Assembly: GCA_020081605.1 (NCBI GenBank)
Contig: JAHREC010000062.1
Span: 4,893,758-4,957,757 of the forward strand
From: Albifimbria verrucaria
Taxonomy: Eukaryota; Ascomycota; Sordariomycetes; Hypocreales; Stachybotryaceae
Direction of reading: 5' to 3'
DNA: 64,000 nt
Position 1 is the first letter of the stretch. Every line of letters starts with the position of its first letter. The notes under the pieces were generated by a model, which made no database searches, had not been told where the DNA came from, and saw only the letters and a list, made by a program, of their open reading frames with translations. Shown in pieces: positions 11,625 to 23,542 of this stretch. The translations under genes and the position numbers were made by a program.

Positions 11625-12207
11625 TCATCCGCCTGCCGTGTGCCGATTCTTTTGCTGCATATTATCGAACCAGGTTACCTCAAAAACAGCCACCAGCTGT
11701 AACTCGTAAAGAGCGCCATCACTCTTTCCCATTGCAGTCCATTTGACCGTGAGGCTGACAGTACCTCCTCGTCCCTCTGGATCACTTGGAACAAAAACTT
11801 GATTGTGGAAGCTGAGATCCAGATAGTCATACTGGCTCCGATAGCCCGCCAACCACTTTTTAAATGTTTCCCTTGTCGCTGGATCCTTGTTAAGCCTAAT
11901 AGAAAAGATTAAGGACTTATCCAGACGCACCAGTGTCTTAAGACGTGAATATACTCACACAATTATAATTCCAGGGCTGAACTCGGCATCAATAATCCTA
12001 TCGACAACCTCATCGTTGTCAATCTCGTGGATATTGCTAGACGTGCCGGAAAGTTTAGCTCATCTACGATAACACGAACTAGTGCACAGACTCAAGCTGA
12101 TTCAAGATTCTCACTCACCTTTCAACCTTTTGGATGTAATAGAGTAGCGGAATCAACGGATTATCATGGAGTAGCTGCTTTTCCATATTGACTGATTTTA
12201 ATGGCAT
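11625..12207 (-). CDS. NTF2/SnoaL-like small protein
   Basis: Three exons (12119-12207, 12037-1 to 11959, and 11625-11895) joined by GT-AG introns at 12037-12118 and 11896-11958. The coding sum is 438 bases, giving 145 residues. The open frame of exon 3 alone (101 residues) misses the N-terminus. The protein runs from a helical start (LLYYIQKVE) through VVDRIIDAEFSPGIIIVLNK and a helix (TFKKWLAGYRSQYDYL) into three long beta strands (HNQVFVPS, TVSLTVKWTAMG, ELQLVAVFEVTWF). This is the alpha-helix then curved beta-sheet order of SnoaL-like cone folds. Such proteins act as cyclases, dehydratases or isomerases in aromatic polyketide pathways. A second ATG at 12186 is a possible start. No frame break. 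Function is inferred from fold order and neighbours. Confidence 0.6.
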
Positions 12208-12673
12208 TAATACTAATAATTGTCAAAAAGAACGACGATTTATTCAATTGCTAGCAGATGCTGTTGAATTGTAGCTGTTTTTGAATGATTGTCATTTCAA
12301 TTGTAGGCAACGGAATCGTCTATGCACTTGGACCGCCTGCATCCTTATATCTTCATCCTTCAACCTCAGTCATCAAATTATGCCCAACACAGCGACAAAA
12401 TATTGGAATAGTCTCTGCAGACTTTGATTGGAATAACCAGTTTCGTCTGATAAAGGCTAGAAGATCAGTGTTACCAAATTACCGTTGAGCAAATGCGTTC
12501 CTTGGCGGCCCCCATCGAAACTCCCCACTTAGTGCTCACCCACTTTGACGGAATTCCGTCCACATTTTGGAGTTCGTCTTGCTCCCGTCATTCCTGGCTC
12601 GGAACTCTCCTTCTCCTCGTACTCACCCATCAGATCAGAGTTGTGCAGCTGCAAGCCGTGCCACATAAGCGAT
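12208..12673. other. intergenic
   Basis: Divergent upstream region between the SnoaL-like gene and the zinc-finger regulator relic. Nothing further is recognised. Confidence 0.4.
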
Positions 12674-14425
12674 ATGAACCCCTATGCATGTGGATTCTGC
12701 AGCAAGTCCTTTCTCCAAGGTTTGTACATGAGCGCCGGCAGTTGACAATGTCGACCTGCTAAGTCTACAACACGAGTACGCTAATGATGAACGGCATCTC
12801 TGGACAGGGCCAACTCGAGACCGCCACCAACTGAGGTGCCGCTCGCGTCCCAGGAGCAGAAAGAGAGCATGTGCTGAATGTTCTCGCGCCAAGGCTCGGT
12901 GCGACTACAGCCTCCCGGCCTGCCATAGGTGCTCCGCACTGTCTGTGCAATGTGTCTACCCGCTGCAGGTCCAAATCAACCAGACTTCAGACCTCCATCT
13001 TCGTCAGCCGTCTGAAATCTCAGTTGGGACACCACCTAATGCTGAGAGATTATCTCCACCACCCCATTTCGTAACATTGGATGATGTAGTAAGCTCCTCA
13101 GATCACAATCCTTACGAATTTGACGCCGAGGCCGTACCGTGGTGGGACTACCAAAGCAAAAATGCAGCACAAATATCTACTGCATCGGTATGGCCTACGC
13201 CTGAGTCACAAGATCATATCACAGGCCGCACTGAAGTTGCTCTAGTGTCAACAGAGCCTTTCACTCCTGCCAACCAGGGTGTGTTTCGAACACAACCTCC
13301 CATTGGGACTACTTCGACGGCATTTGTCGATTTGTCTCGGTTGTTGGCTGGGCAATGGACGACTGCAGGGCAGGGACTTGAGATGATTGAAAGCCAGCTC
13401 AAACAGTATCCGGGGTTCCTGATCGAAGGAGTTACAAACCCGCCGTTCATCCACTGGCGACACAGTACCCCACCCCAGAGAAGTGAAACACTCGCCACAG
13501 CCATAGCCATGGCCTCGCTTCGTGCTTCTCCAGGGCCTCACTCAAGATCACTTCTTCTCAAGTCGATCAGCCTGGAAGTTCAACATAAATATAAAAGGTC
13601 AAACCTCCAATCTGGGTGGCTTTTTAGTTGGGTCATGTTGTGTACCGAGCTAATGTTGGCCAACTCTCTAGGCCCCAAAATACCCTCCTGCGGAAAGCCT
13701 TGCAGCTTTTCAAGCAACCATTCTGTACAGTATCATGCGGACGATTTGTACTAGCGATTCTTCTGTCCCCATGATAGACGAGCAAACTGTCCGCATCTCT
13801 CAGGTATGGCTTGTATATCAAAACCCTTGCATAAGTTTTGCTTGCAAACATTTTGAATGCACAAATAGTAAACAATATGTAAGTACGAGAAAGCAGTTAT
13901 AGCTAACAATTTAAAGCACATTTTAGCCAAGAATATCCATTGCATAGATCCCGAGGCACACGCACAGTGCAATACCTGGGAAAAATGGATCATAGATGAG
14001 AGTATCCGTCGGTTCGTTAAATCTCATACTGCTCTTCCTCACGAATCATAGATCAAGGGCTAACATGAGCGATGTGATTACTTGAAGGACTTTTGTGGTT
14101 TTAGAGGCTCTTGATATGCTCTACCGAGCACGAAACAAACTGGCGCCCGTCTTCTGCGCGTATTTCAGTGAATCGGTCCTGCCTTCTCCTGAAAATGTTT
14201 GGCAAGCAAGTACTGCAGAGCAATGGACCTCGCAATGTGGAGCGTGGGAAGTGTATTGTGGAGAGGTGCTGAGGATGAAACATATACTCCAGTGGATCAA
14301 GGAGAAGTTTCAGGCAAAGAAGAGCAGCTAGTGACTTGGTTTCAAACGGTTGGTGATTTGGCAGTCATCATTTTCATCTGTGCCCGAACATACATAGCAA
14401 TGGGAGGATCGGAAGATCTTGCTTA
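12674..14425 (+). pseudogene. broken zinc-finger regulator (C2H2 half plus Zn2Cys6)
   Basis: The ATG at 12674 opens with the knuckle YACGFCSKSF of a C2H2 finger; its histidine half is not in frame. Around 12862-12960 a complete Zn2Cys6 cluster follows (CAECSRAKARC ... CHRCSALSVQC), preceded by a basic RSRKR. A Ser/Pro-rich linker with acidic residues runs to about 13400. The middle homology region can be traced in pieces: a QATILYSIMRT segment near 13720, WEKWIIDESIRR near 13980, and the LPSPENVWQASTAEQW motif near 14180. These are spread over at least three frames with several stops, too many to be explained by a few missing bases. I read it as a decayed pathway regulator of the C2H2-Zn2Cys6 tandem type. 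It could be intact if the base calls here are very poor. Confidence 0.7.
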
Positions 14426-14994
14426 GGGTTATTTCAAACTACCGCAGCCTGTGTTATTGCAAGGGTGTCGAAGAAAGTAACGAATTTATCGCTCCACCAC
14501 CTGCATGACCCATTGATATAGTGGGTCTAAAGTAGTTCCCATAGTTCAATCCAAGAGAACGTGTAGGATGTTGTAAGATTAATCTGTCACTGGACTACAT
14601 GCTAAGCTCAGGATCCAGTAACTCTCTCCCCTCGCCTCTCGTGTCCTGGGTACTTCACAGTTTGCGAGACGCAAGGGTAAATAGACCGGAATTCCATCAC
14701 TTCTGGTAAACGGTGTCTAGCAAATCTGGGTCCAGATTGGGGTATGTCCACTAGCATTGCTGGTTTCCGTCCACATGCTGACCCCTAGGAAGCATGCCGA
14801 GCCGAGTCTACTGTGTGTGGAATATTCCTGTGCCAATTTGGGGCTTGCACTAAAGATAGAGACCTTGGATCAACAATGAATGTCTCTGCCAGCTGACGCT
14901 TAAATAGTTGGTTATCTCACTCTCATATATCTTCGTTGACTCGTTTTATCCATCGCTCGTTGCAATTCTTCGTTATTCTTCAACCAGAAGCAAA
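14426..14994. other. promoter region of the epoxide hydrolase-type gene
   Basis: No gene. A pyrimidine-rich leader precedes the ATG at 14995. An in-frame upstream ATG at 14908 would add 29 residues but lies in this leader. Confidence 0.4.
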
Positions 14995-16228
14995 ATGAAC
15001 GTCGCACCTCGCAAGAGCTTCAGAGCTAGTACCGGCCATACCTACAGCTACTACTCTTCCGCTCATGCAGACAAGACAACCATTCTCTTTATCCATGGAT
15101 TTCCTTACACGGCTAACATTTGGCGCAAGCACGTCGCCTACTTTGAGACCAGAGGCTTTGGCTGCGTCGTACCTGATATGCTGGGATTAGGGCGGACCGA
15201 CAAACCCTATAGTCCCGAGGATTACTGTCCCAAGACCTCAGCTCAAAGCTTGGCTGATATCCTCCAGAATGAGAAAGTCCAGGATGCAGTCGTAGTAGGC
15301 CATGACTGGGGATCTCAAATAGCCAGTCGATTTGCCTTATTCCATCCGGAAAAGACTCTAGCGCTCGTTTTGGTGGCAGTTCCCTACTACCCTCCTAGCT
15401 CGTTTGACCTCAATGTATTCAACAATCAAACGGAGCAGGCGTTTGGCTATTCCATCTTTGGTTACTGGTATACGTTCGTCAATGAAACAAACCTCCTGGA
15501 AGATCATGTAAGATCTCTTTTGAGTCCAGCAGCTTCGAAATTAAGATTTACAACTGACCATAATTACCTGTTACTTAGTTGGAGTCATTCTTCTCACTTT
15601 TCTTTGCCAAGGATCCTCAATGTTGGACCGTAAGTACAACATTTCAACTTGTTCTCATGACAGCACCCTTTTCCAGAAGAACAACATGTGTCTGATTAAC
15701 CTCAGAGAAGCTTCATGCCCCGAGGGGCTTTGAAGACGTGGCTTGAGAACGACCAGAAGTGCGAAATTGGTGAATACGTCACAGACTTGGTAAGCTTGTC
15801 CCTTCTGTGATGTATACACCATCTACTGCAATTACTAATATTTCAACATCAGGAACGAGCAGAGTTCTTCGCAAATGATTGGAAAGCTGCTACACGATAC
15901 TATCAATGCTATATGGAAAACCTACCATGGAAGGTCGAGCAAGGTATATACCATGATTTCTTCTATTTTATAGATCCATTGACAAATTGCAGAGCTTCCC
16001 CATGACAAATCTGCCTTGGAGGTCCCATTACTCATGATCTCGGCTACGGACGACGCTTGTGCTCCAATACCAGTGGTTGAGAGTACACTTCCTGCCTTCA
16101 AAAATGTACAGCACTTCCCGCTAAAAGGAGGTCATCATGGATTTCTCGAACAGCCCATTGAAACCAACCAGGCAATCTTAAGTCTGTTGCAACAGAACAG
16201 TATCTTCGCTCAAAAGAAAGGGCTTTGA
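14995..16228 (+). CDS. alpha/beta hydrolase, epoxide hydrolase type
   Basis: Five exons (14995-15507, 15579-15629, 15706-15789, 15853-15943, 15993-16228) sum to 975 bases, giving 324 residues with all phases consistent and no frame break. Key motifs are the oxyanion-hole HGFP (FIHGFPYTANIWR), the nucleophile elbow GHDWGS with Asp, a cap region with tyrosines (GYWYTF), the acid in SATDDACAP, and the catalytic His in KGGHHGFLEQP. A D-nucleophile with a cap is the soluble epoxide hydrolase/haloalkane dehalogenase pattern. The nearby SDR, P450, SnoaL-like and methyltransferase genes suggest that it opens an epoxide in a tailoring pathway. The substrate cannot be told. The start at 14995 is preferred over 14908 because the family begins close to the first strand. 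Confidence 0.88.
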
Positions 16229-16902
16229 GCATCGATGCATAGCGCAGCCCAACTATGTCAAATATGCTAGATAAGAGGCCTCTGTCTTTTAGTAGGGTAT
16301 TTGGTCAGCAGAATAGATTCGCTTCTTCCACTTGAACCAACACCCATCTTACGCGTTCTCTGCAAATCAGGCTATTCTACTTCCTCAATAACTTCTCGTT
16401 GATACAGACTAGTAACACATTATAAGTATTTTCTTATTGAAGACATTTGTCGCGTTAATCGTCAATTTTGGGAGTGCATATAGTCCAACCTTGTTCCAAT
16501 AACCGTAAATTATACTCGTGCACAATCACCTCGACATATAATCTCACTGGGCTATGTCTCGATTGGGTCGTTCCTTGTTCATGGTTCATCATAGCATTCG
16601 AAGACTGCCTGATGAACGTGATCCTTTCGACCCATGATGCAGCTGTCCCCATACCGGTACAGGTTCGTCACATGGTTACACCGACTTTAACGTTTATTAC
16701 TCTGGTGATTTGGGAGTGAGATACTAATTTACTTGAATAAGTTTATCCCAGATTTCCCACCCTTCGCAAGATGGACTTGGTTTCCTGAACAGTGTCACAC
16801 TTATCCCCGTCTTTTCATGCTGACCAATTATCGCACCAGATATACGCAGGTGCTCTGGAATACCAAAAGGTCCATTGCAGTTGTCATTTTCGGATGCCGA
16901 GG
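16229..16902. other. convergent intergenic region
   Basis: Lies between the 3' ends of the hydrolase (+) and the regulator (-). No gene recognised. Confidence 0.5.
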
Positions 16903-18561
16903 CTAAGTCTTTATTGTGTTGTGGTGAGCGACAGGAATTTGGCGTACTCTGAGGATCCACATCGCCAGTCCTTGGAAATTTGGTAGATGTGTCTGGGTCA
17001 TCAGAGACTGGTCGAGAGCCTTGTGTAGCTTCAAAGGGTGCATCTGATAGATCCCCTGTTGGATGGAGCAGCTCGGAAGAGTCAGTGATGATAGCAGCAA
17101 CCGTCCCTGCTCTTGCCCAAACTTTTTCCCAGCCTCTGTTTCAATATGTACCATATGAGCAGCTATACGCGCGAATACTTTTGCCTTCCAAAGATTTTCT
17201 TGGCGCTCTTCATCTCTTGCCAGAAGAGCAAGAGCCGCTCGTCTTATGTGAGGGTGCCGACACTTGGCTGCCGTAAGGAATAATGAGGGTACCATACCCG
17301 TCTCAAAACTAAACACGACCCTTTTGTGACTTTCTTTAACGGGTTTTGTTGTCGCATTTCCCAGAAAATCTCCCGGTTTGAAGTATCCGTGCTGTCTAGG
17401 AAGATCTCTCTCGATAATTTCATGACTTTCTTTTCTGGCTTCGAAGTACGCCGCACAGAGGTGAATGATTGCACTGAAATGCTCAATATACTCATCGAAA
17501 GTTTGCTCTTCCTCAGACATCGCTGTGGAGGTCCAAATGATGGCGGTATGATACAGGATCCGAAGTAGTAGTAGCGACGCAGTTAGGGTAGATGTGCACG
17601 CATTGTAAGCTCTGAATAGCGAAAATGCCGTGTTCCACTTTGCAAGGCGTGATAAGAGCGTTTCTTGCCTTGTCCTGAACTCTTGTATCTTGTGCGGCAT
17701 GAGTGGTTCGTTGTTGCGATGTGTTGTCTTGTAGGCAAAATCTGTGGGGCCTGAGGATCCTGTCTCTGGCTTACCTTCCAGAGGAATCGCCAACGTAGTG
17801 AGTCATCTAAAATCGAATAGAATGCATGCCTGGCGTGATGCACCGAGTGGAAAACGTCCGGGATTTCAAGATGTAGGTTAAGACTCTCTGGAACAGGTGG
17901 AGTGCTTATTCCAAATAAGTATAGGGTCAATCCAGACCTCAAGTACATGGGTAAGATATGGTGTCGGATCATGTCGAATTGTGCATTTGACAGATGATTT
18001 GACTTTACTATTGTATAAAGGAGCTGCCGGCCTTGTTGGAGGTGGGTGAGAGCTTCGATATTCTTCCTTTGAATGAATTCCAAACAAACGAACAAGACGC
18101 ATAGAAGCAGAGGTGTTAAGGGCTCCCCATTGTTTCGAGACGTGAGTTGCTCTCGAAGAAGCGAGATTGCCTTGTTGTATTGTTCGAAAGCAAATATTTT
18201 CTTTCTGCAAAGTTCAGTATTGACGGTCGTGCTTTTGTAGATCAGATCTTCATGTAAACTGGCTACAGCAAGCACCGCTTGTCGCACTGCCGGTACTGTA
18301 TGAGAGAACCTGAGAACCGTAGCAATCCAGAAGCCTGAGTCATAGTCGGATGAAAGTCTTGGCCCGGTAACGTGTCGAAAGAAATGGAACGATCGTTCAC
18401 TGTCTGATTCGAGATTGGGTATGGCTTTCACAGCGGGCAGTATTACCACGTTTCTTCTGTGAACAGTTGGCGTAGAGTATTCAGTCAGACGATTGGCTTC
18501 ATAACCAGCACATTTCTGGCCATATTTCAAGCATTTCATGCAGTCTGGTTTCTGCTCATCA
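16903..18561 (-). CDS. Zn2Cys6 transcription factor (first half of cluster not found)
   Basis: Starting at a likely acceptor (CTAG at 18565-18562), the frame reads DEQKPDCMKCLKYGQKCAGY, the second half of a Zn2Cys6 cluster. The first CxxC/basic half must be in an upstream exon and was not found in the 400 bp checked. A fungal-specific regulatory domain follows: WIATVLRFSHTVPAVRQAVLAVASLHEDL, a GEPLTPLLLCVLFVCLEFIQ helix and HLQQGRQLL. The frame shifts near 17793; a second frame continues with IYHTAIIWTSTAMSEEEQTFDEY and helical sequence to 16903. One missing G there joins the two halves. It sits inside the tailoring block next to the hydrolase, so a pathway-specific role is plausible. The missing half finger leaves DNA binding uncertain. 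Confidence 0.75.
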
Positions 18562-18663
18562 CTAGATGCGATGCAAATCAGCTGTCACGGCACATGTGCT
18601 ATAGTGGAGTGAAGAGACCTTAGGGGCATCATAGCAGTAGATTTATCTCTGGGGAGTTCTAGC

Positions 18664-18686
18664 AGAGAGGGCGCAGCGCCCTCTCT
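18664..18686. repeat. perfect 23-bp palindrome beside a TATA box
   Basis: AGAGAGGGCGC, one central A, then GCGCCCTCTCT: 11-bp arms with no mismatch. TATATATAA follows directly (about 18687-18695). It lies about 100 bp upstream of the first recognisable codons of the Zn2Cys6 regulator, so it could be an autoregulatory operator or a hairpin in the leader. Confidence 0.6.
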
Positions 18687-18699
18687 TATATATAACAGG

Positions 18700-19627
18700 A
18701 CATTTGTGGGTACAGGGTAGGTTATTTGCCTCTGACATCAGCATTCTTAAGTATATAATCGCATCCTGCATTGTTGCAATGTTTTCGATGCCCGGCCAAT
18801 ATAAATAAGTCAGGATAGACATGCCCCATGTTCACTTACTATTTGACTCTCCTCTTCCTACATCATTGAAGTGAGTATTTCTTTTACGTACTACTAAAAA
18901 TTTGGGGTTTACCTACTTGCAAGTAAAGCAGCCTATTGAGTAGTCAGCATTGGCTTGGGCATGTTAATGTTGCCAAGAGTGTTGGAGTTTACCTGTCCGA
19001 ACTCTGGGGATCCCTTTACGGCCGATGACTGGCTTTGAGCGCGGACGCTCAAGTCCAAGTTCCGAGTTTTTCGCCATTTTAGTAGCAGCTCCCACCAAAA
19101 CGTAGGAACCAAACATTGCGAGGAGCTCGCAAGTTAGTCGCGGTTACAATTGAATAAGAATCCGAGCTGAAATTAGCACTGGGCAGAGCTAGGGTAACAT
19201 GCGCTTAATTATACCTCGGCTAGTCTTAGCGAGTAACAGAAGCAGTTTGCCACTAACTTTTCTAAATTCAGGGGCCATGGTTTGTTCCTAAACAGCTTAT
19301 GGGTCTCCTCCGGCTTCGGTCTAAGCCTAGGCCACCATCAAGACCCATTGGCGGTTCAATTGACTAACGGCTAGTAGTCCGGAATTCCTACCAAGCGGGT
19401 GAGACTATGCCGGGTCAAAGCTAATGTGCTCAGTTAATGTAGTTTAGGTGACGCATTTAGCACGCTAACTTTAGAAATCTTACATGCTGACCGGCCCACA
19501 TCATGATGTTAGTGCACTGTCAAGACCTGTGGAAGCAGATTCGTCAAAAGTCGGTGGAGCTATCATAGCTTTGACGGTGCGCCCTGATTTTGACGACTTT
19601 GGAAACGAGCTCTAAGAGACAGCTATC
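18700..19627. other. intergenic, possible decayed SDR 5' part
   Basis: No intact gene. The last 130 bp may hold the eroded nucleotide-binding part of the SDR relic that follows, but the glycine motif is not readable. Confidence 0.4.
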
Positions 19628-20215
19628 GTGACTGGAAGAAGTCCACATAAGGGGTCGATATATCAACTTGACGTCATAAATGCGTATAGGGTTGAAGACG
19701 CGGCTCGAACATTTTCTCAACGGTTGAACTCATTAGATATTCTCTTCAACAAAGCTGGCTATGGAAGCACTTGGGACTATACAGACCAGACAGTTCCAGA
19801 TGACCGTATTTCCTGCCACTTCTACTCAAAAGCGAGCTCAGAACAACCGTTCCCTTTACAAGCATTGCCTCGGTAATGGTAGCATCTGGTGGCACATCAT
19901 ATCCCATCAGTGAGTTTGCCGTTTCGGGCATGGTAAAGGTCTCCGCCATGGGCTATGAGAAGGAGGGTCTTGTGGTAATTTCATTCAACCCCGGCGATAT
20001 TCCCACCATTTTGAGTTGCAAATTACTCAGGAAAGCGAATACGATCAGTCAGTCAAGATAAGCCAGAGCCGGCGGGCGATACGCTGGTGTTTCTGACGAA
20101 GGAGAGGAGGCAACGGTTACCTAGACAAATGATCACCTCGAACTGGGACATGGAAGAGTTCCTCACGAAGTGTGGTCAGGTTATCGCGAAGAACTTACTT
20201 GAGTTTCAGTCAGAT
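19628..20215 (+). pseudogene. short-chain dehydrogenase/reductase relic
   Basis: Pieces in different frames match the order of an SDR. LDVINAYRVEDAARTF and SLDILFNKAGYG are the region around the NNAG motif (here NKAG). SVMVASGGTSYPISEFAVSG is the catalytic Ser-Tyr-x3-Lys region, but the Lys position is Glu (SE for SK). YEKEGLVVISFNPGDIPT is the usual PG motif. A C-terminal WDMEEF segment lies near 20130. The N-terminal TGxxxGxG motif is missing and the pieces are separated by shifts and stops. The gene is probably dead. It sits between the regulator and the P450 of the tailoring block. Confidence 0.65.
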
Positions 20216-20812
20216 ATAGATATATTATTGCCAGTTTCTTTAATGTGTTTGATCGTATGTTGAAGCGTGACATCACATTATCTTTGAAGGTCAAGGAAGC
20301 TATGGAAATGTTTCCATGGCTACTAACAACCTATGCATCCTCACTACTAGGCTATATACCCCTGATTCAAGAAGCCATGTCCATTGTGAGGCTTTTTCCT
20401 GCATTCCATGCTTGGACGGTTAGGTGTAAGGAGAAATAAACGTGTCAAATCGAGTTTAGCCCAGATCAGTTCTCACGTCAAGGTGAACTAGCTCCACCCT
20501 CAAGGCTTGATGGCCCACTCTGATTACCAGTGTCGCAAAGCTGGGAAACTCTTGTCATACCACATTGCCTGGGTTGACGGAGTTCCTCAATATGGGCAGA
20601 CAGGCATAACCTTTCGTCGACGGCACAGACCCACATGCACGTTGTTACTGCTTCCCTATAACCAACTTAGTGGTAATCCGATGCCACTGTTCTATGAGGC
20701 TCAGGCGCAGAGTAGTATTTATACAAAGACGGATTTTCTTGCCTTGTGTTCAACGAGAGACCATTCTTCTTCACCGTACTACCCAAGTCTGTTGGATGTT
20801 CTAAACTTCAAA

Positions 20813-22484
20813 ATGCACTTGCATCTACACATAATGCTCACAGCAAGTGTATTTGTTGTAGCTGTGAGTTGATTGCACCCGGTTAGCCTGCGAATGCCAC
20901 CTGACGAACGCATATTACCATAGCTGATTGGAACATGTCTTTATCGGCTGTTTCTCCATCCGCTGAGCAAGCACCCGGGACCACGACTAGCCGCCATAAC
21001 AGACTGGTACGCCTCATACTATGTATGGAAGGGCGACATCCACCTGATGTTAAAAAGTGGCACGAGCTGCATGGTGAGAGGCGTTTATCCACTTGTCTCA
21101 AAATCAGGCTCTCCATCTGACCTATAAATCGAGGGAAATAGGGGACATAGTACGTTTCGGCCCAAATTCGATATCGTTCAACTCGCACAGTGCCATGTCG
21201 GAAATATACTCCACACGAGCCAACGTACGCAAAGATGACGCTTATTCCGTAATGAGCGCCAGTCGGCACATCCCCAGTACTATCGGCTGCTTGAATAAGA
21301 AGCAGCACGCTTCGAAGAGGAGGATACTCGCGCAGCTATTCACCGAGACAGCACTCAAAGGTGTGGAAGAACGTGTTTTGTCTCATATCAGTACTTTCTG
21401 CGCCTGCCTTCATGCTGGTCGCTCGAGCGAATGGGGGCGAAGAACATGGCCAGCTGGTCGGACTTTTTGAGTTTTGACATCATCAGCGACCTCTGTTACG
21501 GCAAATCCTTCAACTTGCTAGAATCAGAAGCGCTTCGGTATATCCCAAAAGTGATCAGTAATGTCAGCCGCCGGAATGCCATCGTAAGTCATCCAAGTTG
21601 TTGCCGGCCGAACAGCAGCTATAGGATGGCGGACTAACGACGAGTCCACCACAGTGCTTCGTGCAGCCCAACATATCGAAATACAAACTTGACCGCATAT
21701 TCCTCGCAGCTGTTTCCTCCCAGATCAGAGATTTTGGGCTCTGGGTCAAGCAGCAGGCAAATGCTCGGGCAGCGGCGGGAAAACGCGGCAGCTCTCACGA
21801 TTTCTTCGATCACTTGTCCACTGCCAGGGACACTGAGACACAAGACACCCTGAGCCAGAAGGAGATATGGGTGGAGCTACTACAGCTTGTTATTGCAGGT
21901 TCGGACACCACTGCCGTGGCAATTAGCGCGGCCTTTTTCCACCTTCTCCGCAACCCGAACGCCTTATCTCAAGCTGCGGCAGAGGTTCTAGCCGCCTTTG
22001 ATGCTGTCGATGACATCCGCCCCGGGACTCGGCTGAGATCCTGCGAATTTCTGCACGCCTGTATCAACGAAACTCTCCGCCTGTCGCCACCAGTCACCGG
22101 CTTGGCACCTCGTAAGGTCCTGCCCGGAGGTATAAGCATCGATGGTGTATACTTTCCAGAGGGTAGCGTAGTCGGATCCCCATCTACTCGCTGCATCACA
22201 ACCCAAAGTATTTTCAGAACCCAGAATCATTTGTCCCCGAGCGCTGGCTGGTCTCGCTGGGTGTAAGGGAGTTACCCTTCTGCCCTTTTAGCGTAGGACC
22301 CCGCGCATGTGTCGCGAAAAAGCTAGCCATGGAAGAGATTGCCGTTACTCTCGCGCGGGTGCTATACCTATACAACATGCGCCTGGATGAGGTATCGATA
22401 GGACAAGCAGATTACTGGTTAAAAGGATGGATGACATCTGGCCGAGACGGCCCATTTGTGCAGTTCAAGCCGCGCATACGCTGA
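20813..22484 (+). CDS. cytochrome P450 monooxygenase (CYP65-like)
   Basis: Exons 20813-20863, 20924-21073, 21142-21583 and 21655-22484. A membrane anchor spans the first intron ([11 protein letters not shown] / LIGTCLY), followed by the hinge [21 protein letters not shown], typical of ER-bound fungal P450s. Later come [13 protein letters not shown], the I-helix AGSDTTA, ETLRL (ExxR), PERW and the haem loop [10 protein letters not shown], with Cys as haem ligand; the usual last Gly is Ala. Three frame breaks fall on homopolymers (21052-21056 A5, 21433-21437 G5, 22178-22181 C4). One missing base at each gives 491 residues, exactly divisible. The hinge and haem loop resemble the CYP65 group (trichothecene C-15 hydroxylase relatives). 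The substrate is unknown. It is probably a tailoring enzyme of the left block. Confidence 0.85.
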
Positions 22485-23542
22485 GGTTTAAAAGAGTCTT
22501 TGATGACTAACCTTTTTCTTTTCTCATTGACCCAGCCGTTGAAGAGCCAGAGTTTGTGAAATTATGAACCAACAACAAGATGTCTATGCGTAATGACGGG
22601 TCATATTGATGGCTCTGAAGGAAGACGACACGATGTCCCAAGCATGGAAAAGAGTTAATTATATACACTTTATCATTGTTCGTCAATAAATCCGCGACTG
22701 ATTCTGACGGAGAGAGGGTAGAGACTTTAGTAGCTGAAAATAATAAACTCGGGAACGTGAGCCCTTCCCGTAGGGGTAAATAAGCAAAGCGGGAAGTCGC
22801 GTGGGCTCTAGGGTATGCCAAAGGCAACGTCAATAGCAATATCAAGGGCCCCGAGCAAATGCCCCGGCGGTGGTTGCATCGAGCAGGCCTCGCTCAGCCC
22901 CATACCAGGCCAATTACTAGCATAGAAAGCATGAAATCTCTGAGCATACCCTTAATACAGTACATGATAGTATGGGAAGACTTAAAAACGGATAATCAAG
23001 TAAGAGGTTATTGCTAGTTGTATGTATGTTTCATATCTTGAAATCAGCTTGAAGCAAGGATTACCTTGCTTATATTTGGATTAAATATGCCGAGCCGTGA
23101 CTTTTTGTCGCGGGCTGTTGGCGGTTTCCAAGATTAATACTCTCGGTACTTACACTACTCAGGTAAGTATTAACGAGGAGTTCAATGTATAGGATGGCTA
23201 AACAACAATATGTTTGTGATTTGTGAATAGTTTCATATTAGCACACTCAGAGCACTCAATACACACACGCCACACACAGACTCAAGTTCACAAACACGCT
23301 TACAGTGCTTGTCACAAACAGGTAGAGACACTTGGGAATATCGTTGTTTCTATTGGTGGCATTTGGTATTTGAGACAATCATTCTTAGCTGCCTCTCACA
23401 TTTCATGGCCTTCTTAGCTAACCTAGTACACGAGATATGGACTATAAAGAGGAAGCTATATCGACACATCCAAGTTTTAATCTCCCCAACTCCCTCATTC
23501 TCAATCCTAAACACCAAAGACTTCAGGCATACTCATATCAGT
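22485..23542. other. intergenic with promoter of small secreted peptide
   Basis: No gene in the first 900 bp. TATAAA at 23443-23448 and a pyrimidine-rich leader belong to the peptide gene starting at 23543. A CA-rich stretch lies at about 23260-23285. Confidence 0.5.
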
